From positions 1 to 64,000 of the forward strand of contig CAYVCQ010000005.1 of NCBI GenBank assembly GCA_964450405.1: a DNA stretch of 64,000 nucleotides, given 5' to 3'. The stretch comes from WRGT01 sp964450405 (GTDB lineage: Bacteria > Spirochaetota > UBA4802 > UBA5550). Position 1 is the first letter of the stretch, and every line of letters starts with the position of its first letter. The position numbers were made by a program, and so were the translations under genes. The notes beneath the pieces were generated by a model that saw nothing but the letters and a program-made list of their open reading frames with translations, did no database searches and was not told the origin of the DNA. Of this stretch, positions 1 through 9,611 are shown one piece after another.

Positions 1-1146
1 CAGTATGGATATGCTCACTTTGTTGAGCATATGCTTTTTAAGGGGACAGAGAAATATTCTGCTGGAGATATTGCCAGAAGTATTGACCGTGTGGGAGGGC
101 AGCATAATGCTGCTACCAACAGGGAGTATACCTGCTATTATATAAATGTAGTGTCGGATTATCTGGAGCTGGCGCTTGAGATTATCTCAGATATGTATTA
201 TAACTCTCTCTTTGATCCTGAAGAACTTGAAAAAGAAAAAAATGTCATAGTGGAAGAGATCAGAATGTATGAAGATACACCTGATGAATTCATTCATGAT
301 TTTTTCATGGAAAAAATGCTGCAGGGAAACCCTCTAAGTCATTCAATACTCGGTTCGATCGAGGGGATTGGAAAAACCTCCCGTGAATCTATAACCACAT
401 TTTATAATTCGCACTATGTGAACAAGAATGCAATTCTTGCGATCGCCGGGAATTTTGATTCAGAAAAAGCTCAAAGCCTTATCTCGACATATTTCGGAAA
501 AGAAAGAAACATTATAATTCCTGTTCCTGATGTAGATATGACGGTTCCCGCGAGAATCTCCCGCGAGCATATGGAGAAAGATCTCGAGCAGATACATTTC
601 TGCATGGGACTTGAGGGGATAAAGCGGGGAGAGGAAGACCGCTGGGGTCTTTATATCTTAAGTACAATTTTAGGCGGGAGTATGTCTTCAAGACTCTTTC
701 AGAATATCAGAGAGAAAGAGGGTATAAGTTATTCAATCTATTCTTTTCATTCATCATATATTGATTGCGGTGTCTTCGGAATATACTGTGCAACTCTGCC
801 TGAGAAATTCGGCTTAACAGTTGATCTCATCATGAAAGAGTGTAAAAAGATGTTTTATGATGGAATTACAGATGAAGAGTTTCAGGATACAAAAACATAT
901 ATGAAGGGTAATCTCGCACTGAGCCTTGAGAGTAATGAAGTAAGAATGAGCCAGCTTGCCAGAAATGAGATGACTTATGGAAGATATTTTGATTTTAATG
1001 AAGTAGTAAATATAATTGATAAGATTACCCATGATGATTTTCTGAGGGTTTGCGACAAGATTTTCCGCGATAAGACCATGTCCCTTGTATCTGTGGGAAA
1101 ACTCAAAAAGAAAGTAAAACTCGAAAATCTTGATCTTTCGATTTAA
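1..1146 (+). CDS. M16 family zinc peptidase, 5' end cut by window
   Basis: Processing-peptidase-like (pitrilysin, M16B) metalloprotease. The reading frame is open to base 1, and bases 16-30 encode HFVEH, the inverted HXXEH zinc motif; an ATG at 31 would remove it, so the gene really begins upstream of the window. The third zinc ligand is the second Glu of VIVEEI (bases 256-258), 76 residues after the second His, the usual spacing. The C-terminal half has the family pattern REKEGISYS (around 710-735), matching the R/Y pair that helps bind substrate. About 381 residues are visible against a usual 400-430, so only the first few dozen are missing. Such proteins usually degrade or trim peptides. 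No signal peptide can be judged because the start is absent. Confidence 0.93.
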   Translation, partial: QYGYAHFVEHMLFKGTEKYSAGDIARSIDRVGGQHNAATNREYTCYYINVVSDYLELALEIISDMYYNSLFDPEELEKEKNVIVEEIRMYEDTPDEFIHDFFMEKMLQGNPLSHSILGSIEGIGKTSRESITTFYNSHYVNKNAILAIAGNFDSEKAQSLISTYFGKERNIIIPVPDVDMTVPARISREHMEKDLEQIHFCMGLEGIKRGEEDRWGLYILSTILGGSMSSRLFQNIREKEGISYSIYSFHSSYIDCGVFGIYCATLPEKFGLTVDLIMKECKKMFYDGITDEEFQDTKTYMKGNLALSLESNEVRMSQLARNEMTYGRYFDFNEVVNIIDKITHDDFLRVCDKIFRDKTMSLVSVGKLKKKVKLENLDLSI

Positions 1147-1242
1147 TTTTTTGTTTAAAATTCGTTTTTGGTGAAAGTATTCTTAAATTCTAATTTTTGA
1201 TAAAAACCTGAAGTTTTTATTATAAACAGGTTAGGTTGTCAG

Positions 1243-1383
1243 ATGGAATCCCCCGATATCTCCGGTCACATATTTAAAAAAGAGGGCTTTATCTTCTAAT
1301 GCGATCAGAAAATGCTTGAAAAAGAAGGTATTTTGTTCACAAAAAACCTCAGTAATAAATATTATTTGATGGAAAATAATTAA
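1243..1383 (+). pseudogene. possible remnant of a short reading frame
   Basis: This sits in the 318-base gap between the peptidase and bactofilin genes. From ATG 1243 a protein-like frame runs 47 codons with one in-frame TAA at 1297-1299 and ends at TAA 1381-1383. The residues around the stop (HIFKKEGFIF, then KMLEKEGILFTKN) are compositionally like protein. I recognise no family. It may be a gene scrap or chance. Nothing else was seen in the gap apart from AT-rich sequence that probably holds the bactofilin promoter. Confidence 0.2.
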
Positions 1384-1464
1384 TTGATTTACATAAAGTT
1401 AAACGATTTTAGTATACAATTCTTGCATATTTTGTAATAATTTCCAGGATAAATGGAGTATTTT

Positions 1465-1878
1465 ATGGCATCGAAACCTGAAGGGATAAACAGCACAATC
1501 GGAGAGGGTTCAGTTTTTGAAGGTAAGTTTTATATCAGCGGTTCTCTCAAGATCGATGGTAAGTTCGAAGGTGAGATTAAAACTGACGAAGAACTTGTTG
1601 TAGGTGAAAAGGGAAGAATCAAGACCGATATATTCGCAAAATCAGTTGTTGTAGCAGGTACTGTTATTGGAAATATTACTGCTGAAAATGAAGTAAGACT
1701 TCTTGAAACAGCAAAAGTTCTAGGGGATATCACTGCTCCTGCGATTTCTATTCAGCGGGGAGTTGTTGCTCATGGAAAGATAACTATTACTGGTATGAAT
1801 AAAAAGGATCCTAAAAGATACATAGAAGAAGTTTATTCAGGTTCATCTTTAGTTAACAAAATGCCGGATAAAAAATAA
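1465..1878 (+). CDS. bactofilin (polymer-forming cytoskeletal protein)
   Basis: Small right-handed beta-helix protein that polymerises without nucleotide and acts as a membrane-associated scaffold, often for cell-wall enzymes. The DUF583 pattern is clear from about residue 10 (TIGEGSVFEGKFYISGSLKI) through repeated GxI/V rungs to about 115, followed by a short charged tail. An upstream ATG at 1453 is in frame, but GGAG at 1455-1458 lies six bases before ATG 1465, so 1465 is preferred (137 residues). The next gene on the same strand is a LysM/M23 peptidase, the classic bactofilin partner (compare CcmA with Csd proteins in Helicobacter), so a role in cell shape through local peptidoglycan cleavage is a reasonable inference. 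Confidence 0.93.
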   Translation: MASKPEGINSTIGEGSVFEGKFYISGSLKIDGKFEGEIKTDEELVVGEKGRIKTDIFAKSVVVAGTVIGNITAENEVRLLETAKVLGDITAPAISIQRGVVAHGKITITGMNKKDPKRYIEEVYSGSSLVNKMPDKK

Positions 1879-1952
1879 AGGTTAAATATTTTTATTAGAA
1901 TAGACGATTAGTTGTTAATATCTAAAAAACTTAAATAAGCAGATTGAAAGGG

Positions 1953-3062
1953 ATGTTTAAAAAGGGATTTAATACATATAAAATCGGTAAACTTACTGTA
2001 AATGTTTTTACGAACGATATAGTTCTGATTTATGTCGGTAAAAAAGGTACTTACATAAAAAACATTTACAAGAAGGATTTCTTCCATCTTTCAAAGGCAG
2101 TTGCAATGACTGTCGGTTTTGTAGTTATCTCCTCAATTATCATAACCGCAATCCCCTCAAGTGAAGCATCTGCCGGGGCAACTTCATCAGACATAGCAGA
2201 GGCAGTTGAGAGTAAAGACGAGAATGATGCCGGTAAGATGATGGTCCTTACCGATACTGATATAAAAAATATTGAAGAAGATGAAAAGCTGAAAAATGAA
2301 CTTCTTCTTTCGGATAAAACAGATTTTTCTGTTCCAACTGTGAACACACCACTAAAAATTCAGACATATAAAGTAAAACCGGGTGAGAGTCTTAACGGCA
2401 TTGCTAAAAAATATGGTGTTTCTATTGATACTATATGCGGCAGCAATAGTTTGAAATCATATGATTATGTTGATCCGGGTACTACTCTGCGAATACCGAA
2501 TAAAGAGGGTATTCTTTATAATATGAGAGAAGGGAATAATGTAGCAGGTCTTGCTTCTAAATATAGAATACCTGTTGAGAAAATACTTGCTGAAAATAAT
2601 TTTAAAAATCCTGATTTTGTTGCAGAGGGAGAAGTTGTTTTTATTCCCGATGCAAAGCCGCAGAATATTTTTTCCGGATTTTTATGGCCGGTCAGCAGCA
2701 GAAAAATTACATGTGGTTATGGCTGGAGAAGAAATCCCTTTAATCACGAGTATAAAGAATTCCATAAAGGAATGGATATAAGTGTAAGATATGAGTGGGT
2801 AAGATCCACTAAGTACGGAATGGTTACTTATGCAGGATGGATGGGCGGATATGGTAATGCTGTAATTATTTCTCATCCCGGCGGATGGAAGAGCTTGTAC
2901 GGACATCTATCAAGAATAATTGTCAAAGAAGGTCAGTACGTTAAACAGGGTCAGAATATAGCAAAAAGCGGAAATACCGGTAGATCAACAGGACCTCATG
3001 TGCATTTCGAGCTGATAAAACAGGGTGATCATACGAATCCTAAGAAGTATCTTAAAAGATAA
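1953..3062 (+). CDS. membrane-anchored LysM / M23 peptidoglycan endopeptidase
   Basis: Peptidoglycan hydrolase or its regulator acting outside the inner membrane. Counting from a TTG at 1944 (ATG 1953 is codon 4; neither start has a good Shine-Dalgarno), residues 1-50 look cytoplasmic, 52-72 form one membrane span, 80-135 are an acidic linker, two LysM domains lie at about 140-186 and 189-236, and a LytM/M23 domain at 247-372. The zinc and catalytic set looks complete: H274 and D278 (HKGMDIS), H321 (YGHLS) and H352/H354 (HVHFE). The N-terminal cytoplasmic stretch could contact the bactofilin encoded 74 bases upstream. Together they probably form a shape-determining unit; that link is inferred from context. 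Confidence 0.92.
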   Translation: MFKKGFNTYKIGKLTVNVFTNDIVLIYVGKKGTYIKNIYKKDFFHLSKAVAMTVGFVVISSIIITAIPSSEASAGATSSDIAEAVESKDENDAGKMMVLTDTDIKNIEEDEKLKNELLLSDKTDFSVPTVNTPLKIQTYKVKPGESLNGIAKKYGVSIDTICGSNSLKSYDYVDPGTTLRIPNKEGILYNMREGNNVAGLASKYRIPVEKILAENNFKNPDFVAEGEVVFIPDAKPQNIFSGFLWPVSSRKITCGYGWRRNPFNHEYKEFHKGMDISVRYEWVRSTKYGMVTYAGWMGGYGNAVIISHPGGWKSLYGHLSRIIVKEGQYVKQGQNIAKSGNTGRSTGPHVHFELIKQGDHTNPKKYLKR

Positions 3063-3404
3063 TCTTCCTGCATCAGCCTTCACCCTCTACTATAAAAATT
3101 CATTGACTCAATCCGGACCCTCTGTGATACCTCTATAGGTATTATTTTTTTTTAATTAAATAAATTTTGTAAAATCTGTGTTGGTTAGTGCTTTGCATTA
3201 AACCTACATCATCGGGCAGACCTAAAAGTTTACTCACTGTCATACCGGCTGAAGTGTAATGGAATGCCGGTATCTCATACGCCTGATTTAATCAGGAGAT
3301 TCCGGTATTTGCTAGAATTGAAGCTGCAAAACCGGAATGACAAATGTTAAAAATGAATACTTTTAAGACAGCCCCCAATGAAAAATTATGTTCTGGAGTA
3401 TAGT
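3063..3404. other. non-coding gap with tandem hairpins
   Basis: There is no gene between the M23 peptidase and glyS. The right half carries two adjacent imperfect palindromes (see the repeat at 3238-3346). An ATG at 3378 extends the glyS frame upstream but has no ribosome site. Confidence 0.6.
3238..3346. repeat. tandem palindromic intergenic repeat (CCGG type)
   Basis: Two hairpins stand side by side. In the first, ATACCGGC pairs with GCCGGTAT. In the second, ATTCCGGTATTTGC near 3299 pairs with GCAAAACCGGAAT near 3338. The outer ends read GTCAT and ATGAC. This looks like a REP- or MITE-type unit built from the common CATTCCGG...CCGGAATG arms. A related scrap occurs near 10240-10262. Confidence 0.6.
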
Positions 3405-5483
3405 ATGCTGAAAAATGCCAATTTTCTATGTGAAATCGGAACAGAAGAGATTCCTGCAGGTTACCTTCCTCCGGCAATCATTTCTTTAAAAATTATATTC
3501 AAAGAAAAACTCGCAGAATTGAGAATAGATTTCAGTGATATAGAAGTATATGCAACTCCAAGGAGATTAGCGGTAATTATCTCCGGATTAGCAGACGCGC
3601 AGAGAAGTGAAATTGCCGAACTAAAAGGTCCTTCAGCAAAGGCAGCCTTTGATAGTACCGGAGCTCCAACAAAAGCGATGGAGGGATTTTTGCGCGGAAA
3701 TGGAATTGATCTTAAAGATACCGTTGTTAGAGATACCGAAAAAGGGGAATATATTTTTGCCTCTAAAACTCTCTCATCTGAAAAAACTGAGACTATAATT
3801 CCTGAAATTCTGGGATATTGTTTAACAAATCTTCAGTTTCCAAAACGAATGAAATGGAGCGATAAAAAGTTAACCTTCCCTCGTCCGATACAATACTTTG
3901 TTCTGATGTTTAATGATAAAGTGATCCCTTTTGAAATTGAAGGGATTAAATCTGGAAATTGCACAAGGGGCCATTTTGTTCAGCATAACAAAATGATAGA
4001 GATTTCGAAAATTTCGGAATATACTGAAAAATTGAAAGAGAATGGTGTAATTCTAAATCATGATGAAAGAAAGGATCTGATACAAAAGGAACTGATTAAG
4101 GCTGCTCAGGCTGCTGGAGGTGTTCTAAATGAAGATGAGGATCTTCTCGATACAGTTACATTTCTTGTGGAAAATCCTCATATCATAACATGCGAGTTTC
4201 ACAAAGACTTTTTAGAGATTCCTGACATAGTTCTTATTACCGAGATGAAGGAACATCAGAAATATTTTGCGATACTCAGCAGTCAGGGTAAACTTATCAA
4301 TAAGTTTCTGGTGACTGCAAACAATCCTGAAAATAAAAATATTATAAAGGGGAACGTAAAGGTAATATCTGCAAGATTTACCGATGCAAGATTCTTTTAT
4401 CGTGAAGACGCTAAACTTAAACTTGAGCAGAGAGTTGATTCTCTTAAAAACGTAATGTTCCATAAAGATCTTGGGACAATTTATGATAAGATAGAGAGGA
4501 TGAAGGTAATTGCTCTTCATCTATCAGAGTCTCTGAAACTGGATGCAAAAGTTAAAGAAAAAATTGATAGAGCGGTTTTCCTTTCCAAGGCGGATCTTGA
4601 TACAGCGATGGTATATGAATTTGCCTCACTTCAGGGAAGAGTGGGTAGAATATATGCATTGAATGACGGTGAGGATAAAGAGGTTGCAGAAGCTATTAAT
4701 GATCACTACAGACCGAGGTTTTACGGTGATGCGGTTCCATCTGCAATTGTTTCTGTTGTGCTTTCACTTGCTGAAAAGATAGATAATATTTTCGGTTCAT
4801 ATTCCGTGGGTAACATTCCAAAGGGTTCGCAGGATCCATATGCTCTAAGAAGACAGTCCAATGCGGTGGTGGACCTTATTATTAGAAATAATCTTTCACT
4901 GAATTTGAGTGATATTCTGGTGAAGATCTCTCCGAAGTATAAAAACGGCAAAGAGCTTGTTGATAAAATTATTGAGTTTGTCAACGCGAGAGCTAAGACG
5001 ATTTTTACCGATGAAGGATTCAAATATGACGAGATTGATGCATGTATGATTGCAGGGAATACCGATTATCTTGAGCTTTTCCGGAGAGCGGAGAGTCTTA
5101 ACAGTTTTAGAAAGGATGATAAATTTTCGGAACTACTCCTGGGTTTTAAGAGGATGAATAATATACTGAACGGATTTAGAAAAGATAATAAAGATTATAA
5201 ACTTTCGTTTAACGAATCATTGATTGAAGAGAATGCCGAAAGAGATCTGTATAATTTTTTCAACTCGAAAGAGAAGGAAATTGCAGGTCTTATTTCCGAG
5301 AGCAGATATATCGATCTTTTTAAACTTATTTCAGATGTCAAGCAGTCTATCGACAGTTTCTTCGATAAGGTTTTAGTTATGGATAAAAGGATTGAGGTTA
5401 GAGACAACAGGCTTTCAATACTTGAGGTGATACTAAGGAATTTCAAGGATATGATAGATTTTTCTAAAATCAGCGATAAATAA
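3405..5483 (+). CDS. glyS: glycine--tRNA ligase beta subunit
   Basis: Beta chain of the bacterial alpha2-beta2 glycyl-tRNA synthetase; it binds and positions tRNA(Gly) for charging by the alpha chain. The start of the family is unmistakable (NFLCEIGTEEIPAGYLP), as are the HD-domain stretch KADLDTAMVYEFASLQGRVG and the signature IPKGSQDPYALRRQ. GGAG six bases before ATG 3405 makes this a better start than the in-frame ATG at 3378, giving 692 residues, close to the 689 of E. coli GlyS. The alpha subunit gene glyQ is not next to it and is not in the window, so the two chains are encoded apart here or glyQ lies elsewhere. Cytoplasmic housekeeping enzyme. Confidence 0.97.
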   Translation: MLKNANFLCEIGTEEIPAGYLPPAIISLKIIFKEKLAELRIDFSDIEVYATPRRLAVIISGLADAQRSEIAELKGPSAKAAFDSTGAPTKAMEGFLRGNGIDLKDTVVRDTEKGEYIFASKTLSSEKTETIIPEILGYCLTNLQFPKRMKWSDKKLTFPRPIQYFVLMFNDKVIPFEIEGIKSGNCTRGHFVQHNKMIEISKISEYTEKLKENGVILNHDERKDLIQKELIKAAQAAGGVLNEDEDLLDTVTFLVENPHIITCEFHKDFLEIPDIVLITEMKEHQKYFAILSSQGKLINKFLVTANNPENKNIIKGNVKVISARFTDARFFYREDAKLKLEQRVDSLKNVMFHKDLGTIYDKIERMKVIALHLSESLKLDAKVKEKIDRAVFLSKADLDTAMVYEFASLQGRVGRIYALNDGEDKEVAEAINDHYRPRFYGDAVPSAIVSVVLSLAEKIDNIFGSYSVGNIPKGSQDPYALRRQSNAVVDLIIRNNLSLNLSDILVKISPKYKNGKELVDKIIEFVNARAKTIFTDEGFKYDEIDACMIAGNTDYLELFRRAESLNSFRKDDKFSELLLGFKRMNNILNGFRKDNKDYKLSFNESLIEENAERDLYNFFNSKEKEIAGLISESRYIDLFKLISDVKQSIDSFFDKVLVMDKRIEVRDNRLSILEVILRNFKDMIDFSKISDK

Positions 5484-5570
5484 AATATTTACAGCAGAAA
5501 AGAATTATATTAAATTATTATAATTTTTAATGAAACTATGTGATAAATGGATTATCAGGAAGTGAACGAG

Positions 5571-5653
5571 TCACCCTTCGACAGGCTCAGGGTGACAAAT
5601 TTCTACAACAGTTAGCCAGAAACTTTTCTGTCATGCTGAGCCAGTCGACGCAT
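5571..5653. repeat. intergenic inverted repeat, CCTGAGCCTGTCGAAGG type
   Basis: An arm TCACCCTTCGACAGGCTCAG at 5571 (continuing to 5597) is followed by a diverged arm TGTCATGCTGAGCCAGTCG at 5629. The same arms occur at 55112-55188, so this is a dispersed element. It overlaps no gene but ends six bases before the stop codon of the minus-strand lipoprotein gene. Confidence 0.65.
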
Positions 5654-5658
5654 TAACT

Positions 5659-6138
5659 CTACGGGATAACAACTTTAGCATATCCGCTTATTGCATCTAT
5701 ATCAGTATACGCGTTATATTGAGCCGGTATAGAAGGATCATATAGAACATCATTGGAATCCTTGCCAATTTTTATAAACCCCACCCTGTAAAAATAAATT
5801 CCAGATGCAGATGGTTTAGTGACGGTACAGGTTGTTGTTAAACCTGAACTTAAACTTCCGCTGACTAATAATGGTACATAATGTCTGCTAGCTACAAGAT
5901 CGTAACTTGCATATTCGTCATTTGCTTTTGATGTCCGATAAATTTCAATCCCGGCAAAATCCGCATCGGAACTGGTTTTATCCCAGGAAATAACAACATT
6001 AGTTCCATTATAAACTGCCGTAGCACCAAAGGAAGCTCTATCAGTTAATGCGCCTTCAACAGCATCGGATACATAGGAACATCCGGTAAACATTGTACTC
6101 AGGAATGCTGCTATAACTATAAGTTTTATATATTTCAT
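5659..6138 (-). CDS. lipoprotein with fibronectin III-like domain
   Basis: Hypothetical envelope lipoprotein of 159 residues. A signal peptide (KLIVIAAFLSTMF) ends at a lipobox-like TGC with the Cys at residue 20. Residues about 35-125 have the look of a fibronectin type III sandwich: VVISWDK early and GIYFYRVGF late, typical of strands B and F. AGAGGAAATATT lies just before the ATG, a good ribosome site. It starts 13 bases after the stop of the barrel-like gene upstream on the same strand, so the two are probably co-transcribed and act together at the cell surface. No enzyme motif is visible and I do not recognise a named family. Confidence 0.75.
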   Translation of the reverse strand: MKYIKLIVIAAFLSTMFTGCSYVSDAVEGALTDRASFGATAVYNGTNVVISWDKTSSDADFAGIEIYRTSKANDEYASYDLVASRHYVPLLVSGSLSSGLTTTCTVTKPSASGIYFYRVGFIKIGKDSNDVLYDPSIPAQYNAYTDIDAISGYAKVVIP

Positions 6139-6151
6139 AATATTTCCTCTT

Positions 6152-7429
6152 TCATATCCTCAAAAATATACTTCCCTCAACTGCCCACTTATCCGATGTC
6201 TCCATGAGTTTTTTGAGTTCGCTTGAAAAATTATATTCGGTTTTAAAATCAGCCCCGAAATTTTTAAAGTCCGCTTCGGCACCAAGTATCCAGCCGTATA
6301 CAGCATTTCCTTTATCCGGTTTATTTCTGTGAATCGCAATCGCGGGATCCCAGTACCAGCTCATACCTGTATAGGCTTTGAACGTAAATGCATCAGCGGG
6401 GTCTTTTTTCGGATCAAGATTGAGAAGAAAATACCATTCTTTCGATGTAGAAACATCTATTTTTGAATTATCTGTTTTAGTGTATAGGCTTTTATTTACG
6501 TACTGAGCTGCGTAGAAGCCTTCAAGAGTGAACAGTCTGCCGACTCTCTGGATTATTTTTAGTGATAGAATCTGGAGTTTAGCGCTATCCTTACTATAGC
6601 CCGTTGAGGCAACTTTTCCGACAGGAGTCTTTACCCATACAGAGTCATATGCCTGGTCATTGTATGCGGCAATATTTTCATATCCCAGAGTAACCAGCGG
6701 GATATATGGATTAGAAACGTCTTTTAAATAACCGATGAGATTAGTAATTTCAAGGTCTACCTTAGTTGACTCAGGTTTTCCATTACCTACATTCATACTG
6801 AATGCCATTGCTTTGGACAACTCAATGGCGACAAATTTTTTGTTGGTGCTTTTTACCGGGTCAAAATAATCCATTGTACCGTCATCTTTCGGGACGTATT
6901 CGTTGTTGAAAATAAGGCCGCCATGAAATGTGAAGTATGGTCTATAAAGGAACGAAAAAGCGTATATGTCGTCAAAAAATTGGGAATGTTTGTAATCTGT
7001 TACAGACTGGCTTCCGGCTGCGCCTCTGTTTATCGTAACTTTTTTTGTAAGACCATAGTGGAAACCGGTAGTTGTAAGTGCTATCATCATGTCACTGTCG
7101 TCCGGAGTCGGGCGATAATCACCAATAGCCATTGCGGCAGTCATGCTCCCGTATGTTCTAGTTAGCCGTAATTTCGTCGGCTCGGTCTGATTTGTTCCGG
7201 CGTTGATTGTATTAACATCAAATCCGAAAACCCAGTTAATTTTTCCGTAAATATCGAAATTGAAATTTTCTTGTTTAAGTATATCCCATCTTTTCAGATA
7301 AAGATCCTGAACTGTTTCCGACCTTGAAACGGAGTTGTGAAGGGTCGAAGCTTCATATACAGCTGAAAAAAGAGGATTGAATATAAACAGCTGAATTGTA
7401 AAAGTAGCAATAGTAATAATTTTTTTCAT
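6152..7429 (-). CDS. putative outer-membrane beta-barrel protein
   Basis: About 425 residues from the ATG at 7429; the longer frame from 7471 adds a peptide (MMYYYNNYKNRVKI) with no ribosome site, while GAGTGAAAATT precedes the shorter start. A signal peptide KKIITIATFTIQLFIFNPLFSA is followed by alternating polar/apolar strands (for example KEWYFLLNLDP, AFTFKAYTGMSWYWD, AVYGWILGAEADF) and the last residues EGSIFLRI, as expected of an outer-membrane barrel. I recognise no named family. It is the first gene of a two-gene minus-strand unit with the fibronectin-like lipoprotein. Function unknown; a porin-like or surface-structure role is a guess. Confidence 0.6.
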   Translation of the reverse strand: MKKIITIATFTIQLFIFNPLFSAVYEASTLHNSVSRSETVQDLYLKRWDILKQENFNFDIYGKINWVFGFDVNTINAGTNQTEPTKLRLTRTYGSMTAAMAIGDYRPTPDDSDMMIALTTTGFHYGLTKKVTINRGAAGSQSVTDYKHSQFFDDIYAFSFLYRPYFTFHGGLIFNNEYVPKDDGTMDYFDPVKSTNKKFVAIELSKAMAFSMNVGNGKPESTKVDLEITNLIGYLKDVSNPYIPLVTLGYENIAAYNDQAYDSVWVKTPVGKVASTGYSKDSAKLQILSLKIIQRVGRLFTLEGFYAAQYVNKSLYTKTDNSKIDVSTSKEWYFLLNLDPKKDPADAFTFKAYTGMSWYWDPAIAIHRNKPDKGNAVYGWILGAEADFKNFGADFKTEYNFSSELKKLMETSDKWAVEGSIFLRI

Positions 7430-7692
7430 AATTTTCACTCTGTTTTTATAGTTATTGTAATAATACATCAAATTTCCAATAAAAAAATATTTTTTTAATT
7501 TTTTGAAAAAAAATTAAGTTTGAATATCCGTTAAAGAAGAGTATGTTTTTTTAAAATACACCTTTTGTTAAAGATAAAGAAACACTTTTAATACTTGAAG
7601 AGGAATTTGCATATTGTGATTTTTAAGTATTCAGAAATTGTAATAAAATCTGTTATCCGTTAAATGCTGCAAAATAATAGAAAAGAGATAGA

Positions 7693-9534
7693 ATGATTAA
7701 TAATAAATTTAAAATAACAGACTGGCTCCCGGTTTCAAAAAAGGAGACAGATCTTAGAGATTGGGATGAGCTGGATGTGATACTTTTTTCCGGTGATGCA
7801 TATGTTGACCACCCCTCTTTTGGAAGCGCGGTGATTGCACGTATCATTGAAAGTCAGGGTTTACGCATAGCAATTGTCCCTCAGCCTAACTGGCGGGACG
7901 ACCTTCGGGATTTTAAAAAATTCGGAATTCCGAAACTTTTTTTTGCTGTTACATCGGGAAGCATGGACTCTATGGTGAATCATTATACTGCGGGGAGAAG
8001 ACTCAGATCTGATGATGCATATACTCCTGGCGGAAAGGGTGGATTCAGACCGGATTATGCTGTTTCGGTTTATTCAGGGATTCTCAAAAAACTATTCCCG
8101 GAGGTTCCGGTCGTTGCCGGTGGAGTGGAGGCTTCACTGCGAAGATTTACTCATTACGATTACTGGAGTGATTCACTAAAACCCTCGGTTCTCCATGATG
8201 GATCAATTGATCTGCTGATATATGGCATGGGGGAGAAACCGGTACTTGAAATTCTTGACCTTATGAAAAAGGGTGTTCCGTTTTCTTCTCTTAAAACAGT
8301 TTCTCAGTGTGGTGTGGTAATCTCCGATAAAGAAAAACTCCCCCTTAATAAAAACTGGAGTGACGTTGAACTCCATTCGCATGAGGAGTGCATTGTAGAC
8401 AAAAAAAAATTCGCAGAAAATCATGTCATTATCGAAAAGTATGCATCGAGTAATGAACAGGTTAGACTTATACAAAAATCGGGGGAGTCATATATTGTGA
8501 TCAATCCCTGCAAAGTGGAGTCACAATCTGATAATATTGATCTTGCATTTGATCTTCCATATACAAGGCTTCCTCACCCGAAGTATAATAATAAAGGGGG
8601 AGTACCGGCATACGAGATGATCCGTCATTCGGTGACGATTCACAGGGGCTGTTTTGGCGGATGCAGTTTCTGTTCAATTACAATGCATCAGGGAAAGAGG
8701 GTAATCAATAGATCTGAAAAGTCCATTTTACAGGAGGTTCAGAACGTTACTGAAATGGAGGATTTTAAGGGATACATCTCGGATCTGGGCGGACCCTCGG
8801 CCAATATGTATAGAATGGGTGGGGAGGATTTTTCTATCTGTAAAAAATGCAGCAGATCATCATGTCTCTATCCATCGATCTGTAGTAACCTCGTTTTTAA
8901 TCATCAGCCATTAATTGATCTTTATAAAAAAGCTGAGAAGATAAAGGGAGTAAAAAAAATATTTGTATCAAGCGGGATAAGATACGATCTTCTGTTATGC
9001 GATGATCCGGTGAAGAAAAAAAATTATCACTGCGATGATTATATGAAGAAGATTGTGAGAGATCATATCTCGGGAAGACTCAAAGTGGCTCCGGAACATT
9101 CATCCGACCGTGTGCTGAAATTCATGCGAAAGCCGGCATATAGATTATTTGAGAAATTTCAGAAAGTATTTGAAAAACTTACCGATGAAGCCGGTCTGAA
9201 ACAGCAGATAATTCCATACTTTATTTCTTCGCATCCAGGTTCTGAACTTGAGGATATGGCTGAGCTTGCGGCAATTACAAAAAGTGAAGGTTTTAAACTT
9301 GAGCAGGTTCAGGATTTTACACCGACACCGATGACTCTCTCATCGGTAATGTACTACACCGGATTTGACCCGTATACAAAAGAAAAAGTTTACTCCGCCA
9401 GGAGCAGTGATGATAGAAGTGATCAAAGGAGTTTCCTCTTCTGGTATAAAGATGAGAACCGCGAAAAATTAAAGAGAAGGCTCAGGAAGATGGGGAGAGA
9501 GGATCTGCTTAATAAACTTTTTGGCGGGAAGTGA
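7693..9534 (+). CDS. ygiQ: YgiQ family radical SAM protein
   Basis: Member of the UPF0313/YgiQ group: an N-terminal YgiQ domain (about 10-300) followed by a radical SAM core. The cluster motif is C320-x3-C324-x2-C327 in RGCFGGCSFCSITMHQGK. Further family signatures are WLPVSKKE at the start, YGMGEKP near 177, DLGGPSANMY and the late VQDFTPTPMTLS. It is 613 residues long, near the usual 600-750. AAAAGAGAT precedes ATG 7693. The reaction of this family is not established; it is a cytoplasmic [4Fe-4S]/SAM enzyme. It stands alone between divergent and convergent neighbours. Confidence 0.95.
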   Translation: MINNKFKITDWLPVSKKETDLRDWDELDVILFSGDAYVDHPSFGSAVIARIIESQGLRIAIVPQPNWRDDLRDFKKFGIPKLFFAVTSGSMDSMVNHYTAGRRLRSDDAYTPGGKGGFRPDYAVSVYSGILKKLFPEVPVVAGGVEASLRRFTHYDYWSDSLKPSVLHDGSIDLLIYGMGEKPVLEILDLMKKGVPFSSLKTVSQCGVVISDKEKLPLNKNWSDVELHSHEECIVDKKKFAENHVIIEKYASSNEQVRLIQKSGESYIVINPCKVESQSDNIDLAFDLPYTRLPHPKYNNKGGVPAYEMIRHSVTIHRGCFGGCSFCSITMHQGKRVINRSEKSILQEVQNVTEMEDFKGYISDLGGPSANMYRMGGEDFSICKKCSRSSCLYPSICSNLVFNHQPLIDLYKKAEKIKGVKKIFVSSGIRYDLLLCDDPVKKKNYHCDDYMKKIVRDHISGRLKVAPEHSSDRVLKFMRKPAYRLFEKFQKVFEKLTDEAGLKQQIIPYFISSHPGSELEDMAELAAITKSEGFKLEQVQDFTPTPMTLSSVMYYTGFDPYTKEKVYSARSSDDRSDQRSFLFWYKDENREKLKRRLRKMGREDLLNKLFGGK

Positions 9535-9611
9535 AATTTTTTAGTGAGGTTTCCGGAGGAATTAAATTATCACTGAAAGTATTCTCTGCAAAGTTAAAAT
9601 AAAATTACTGT

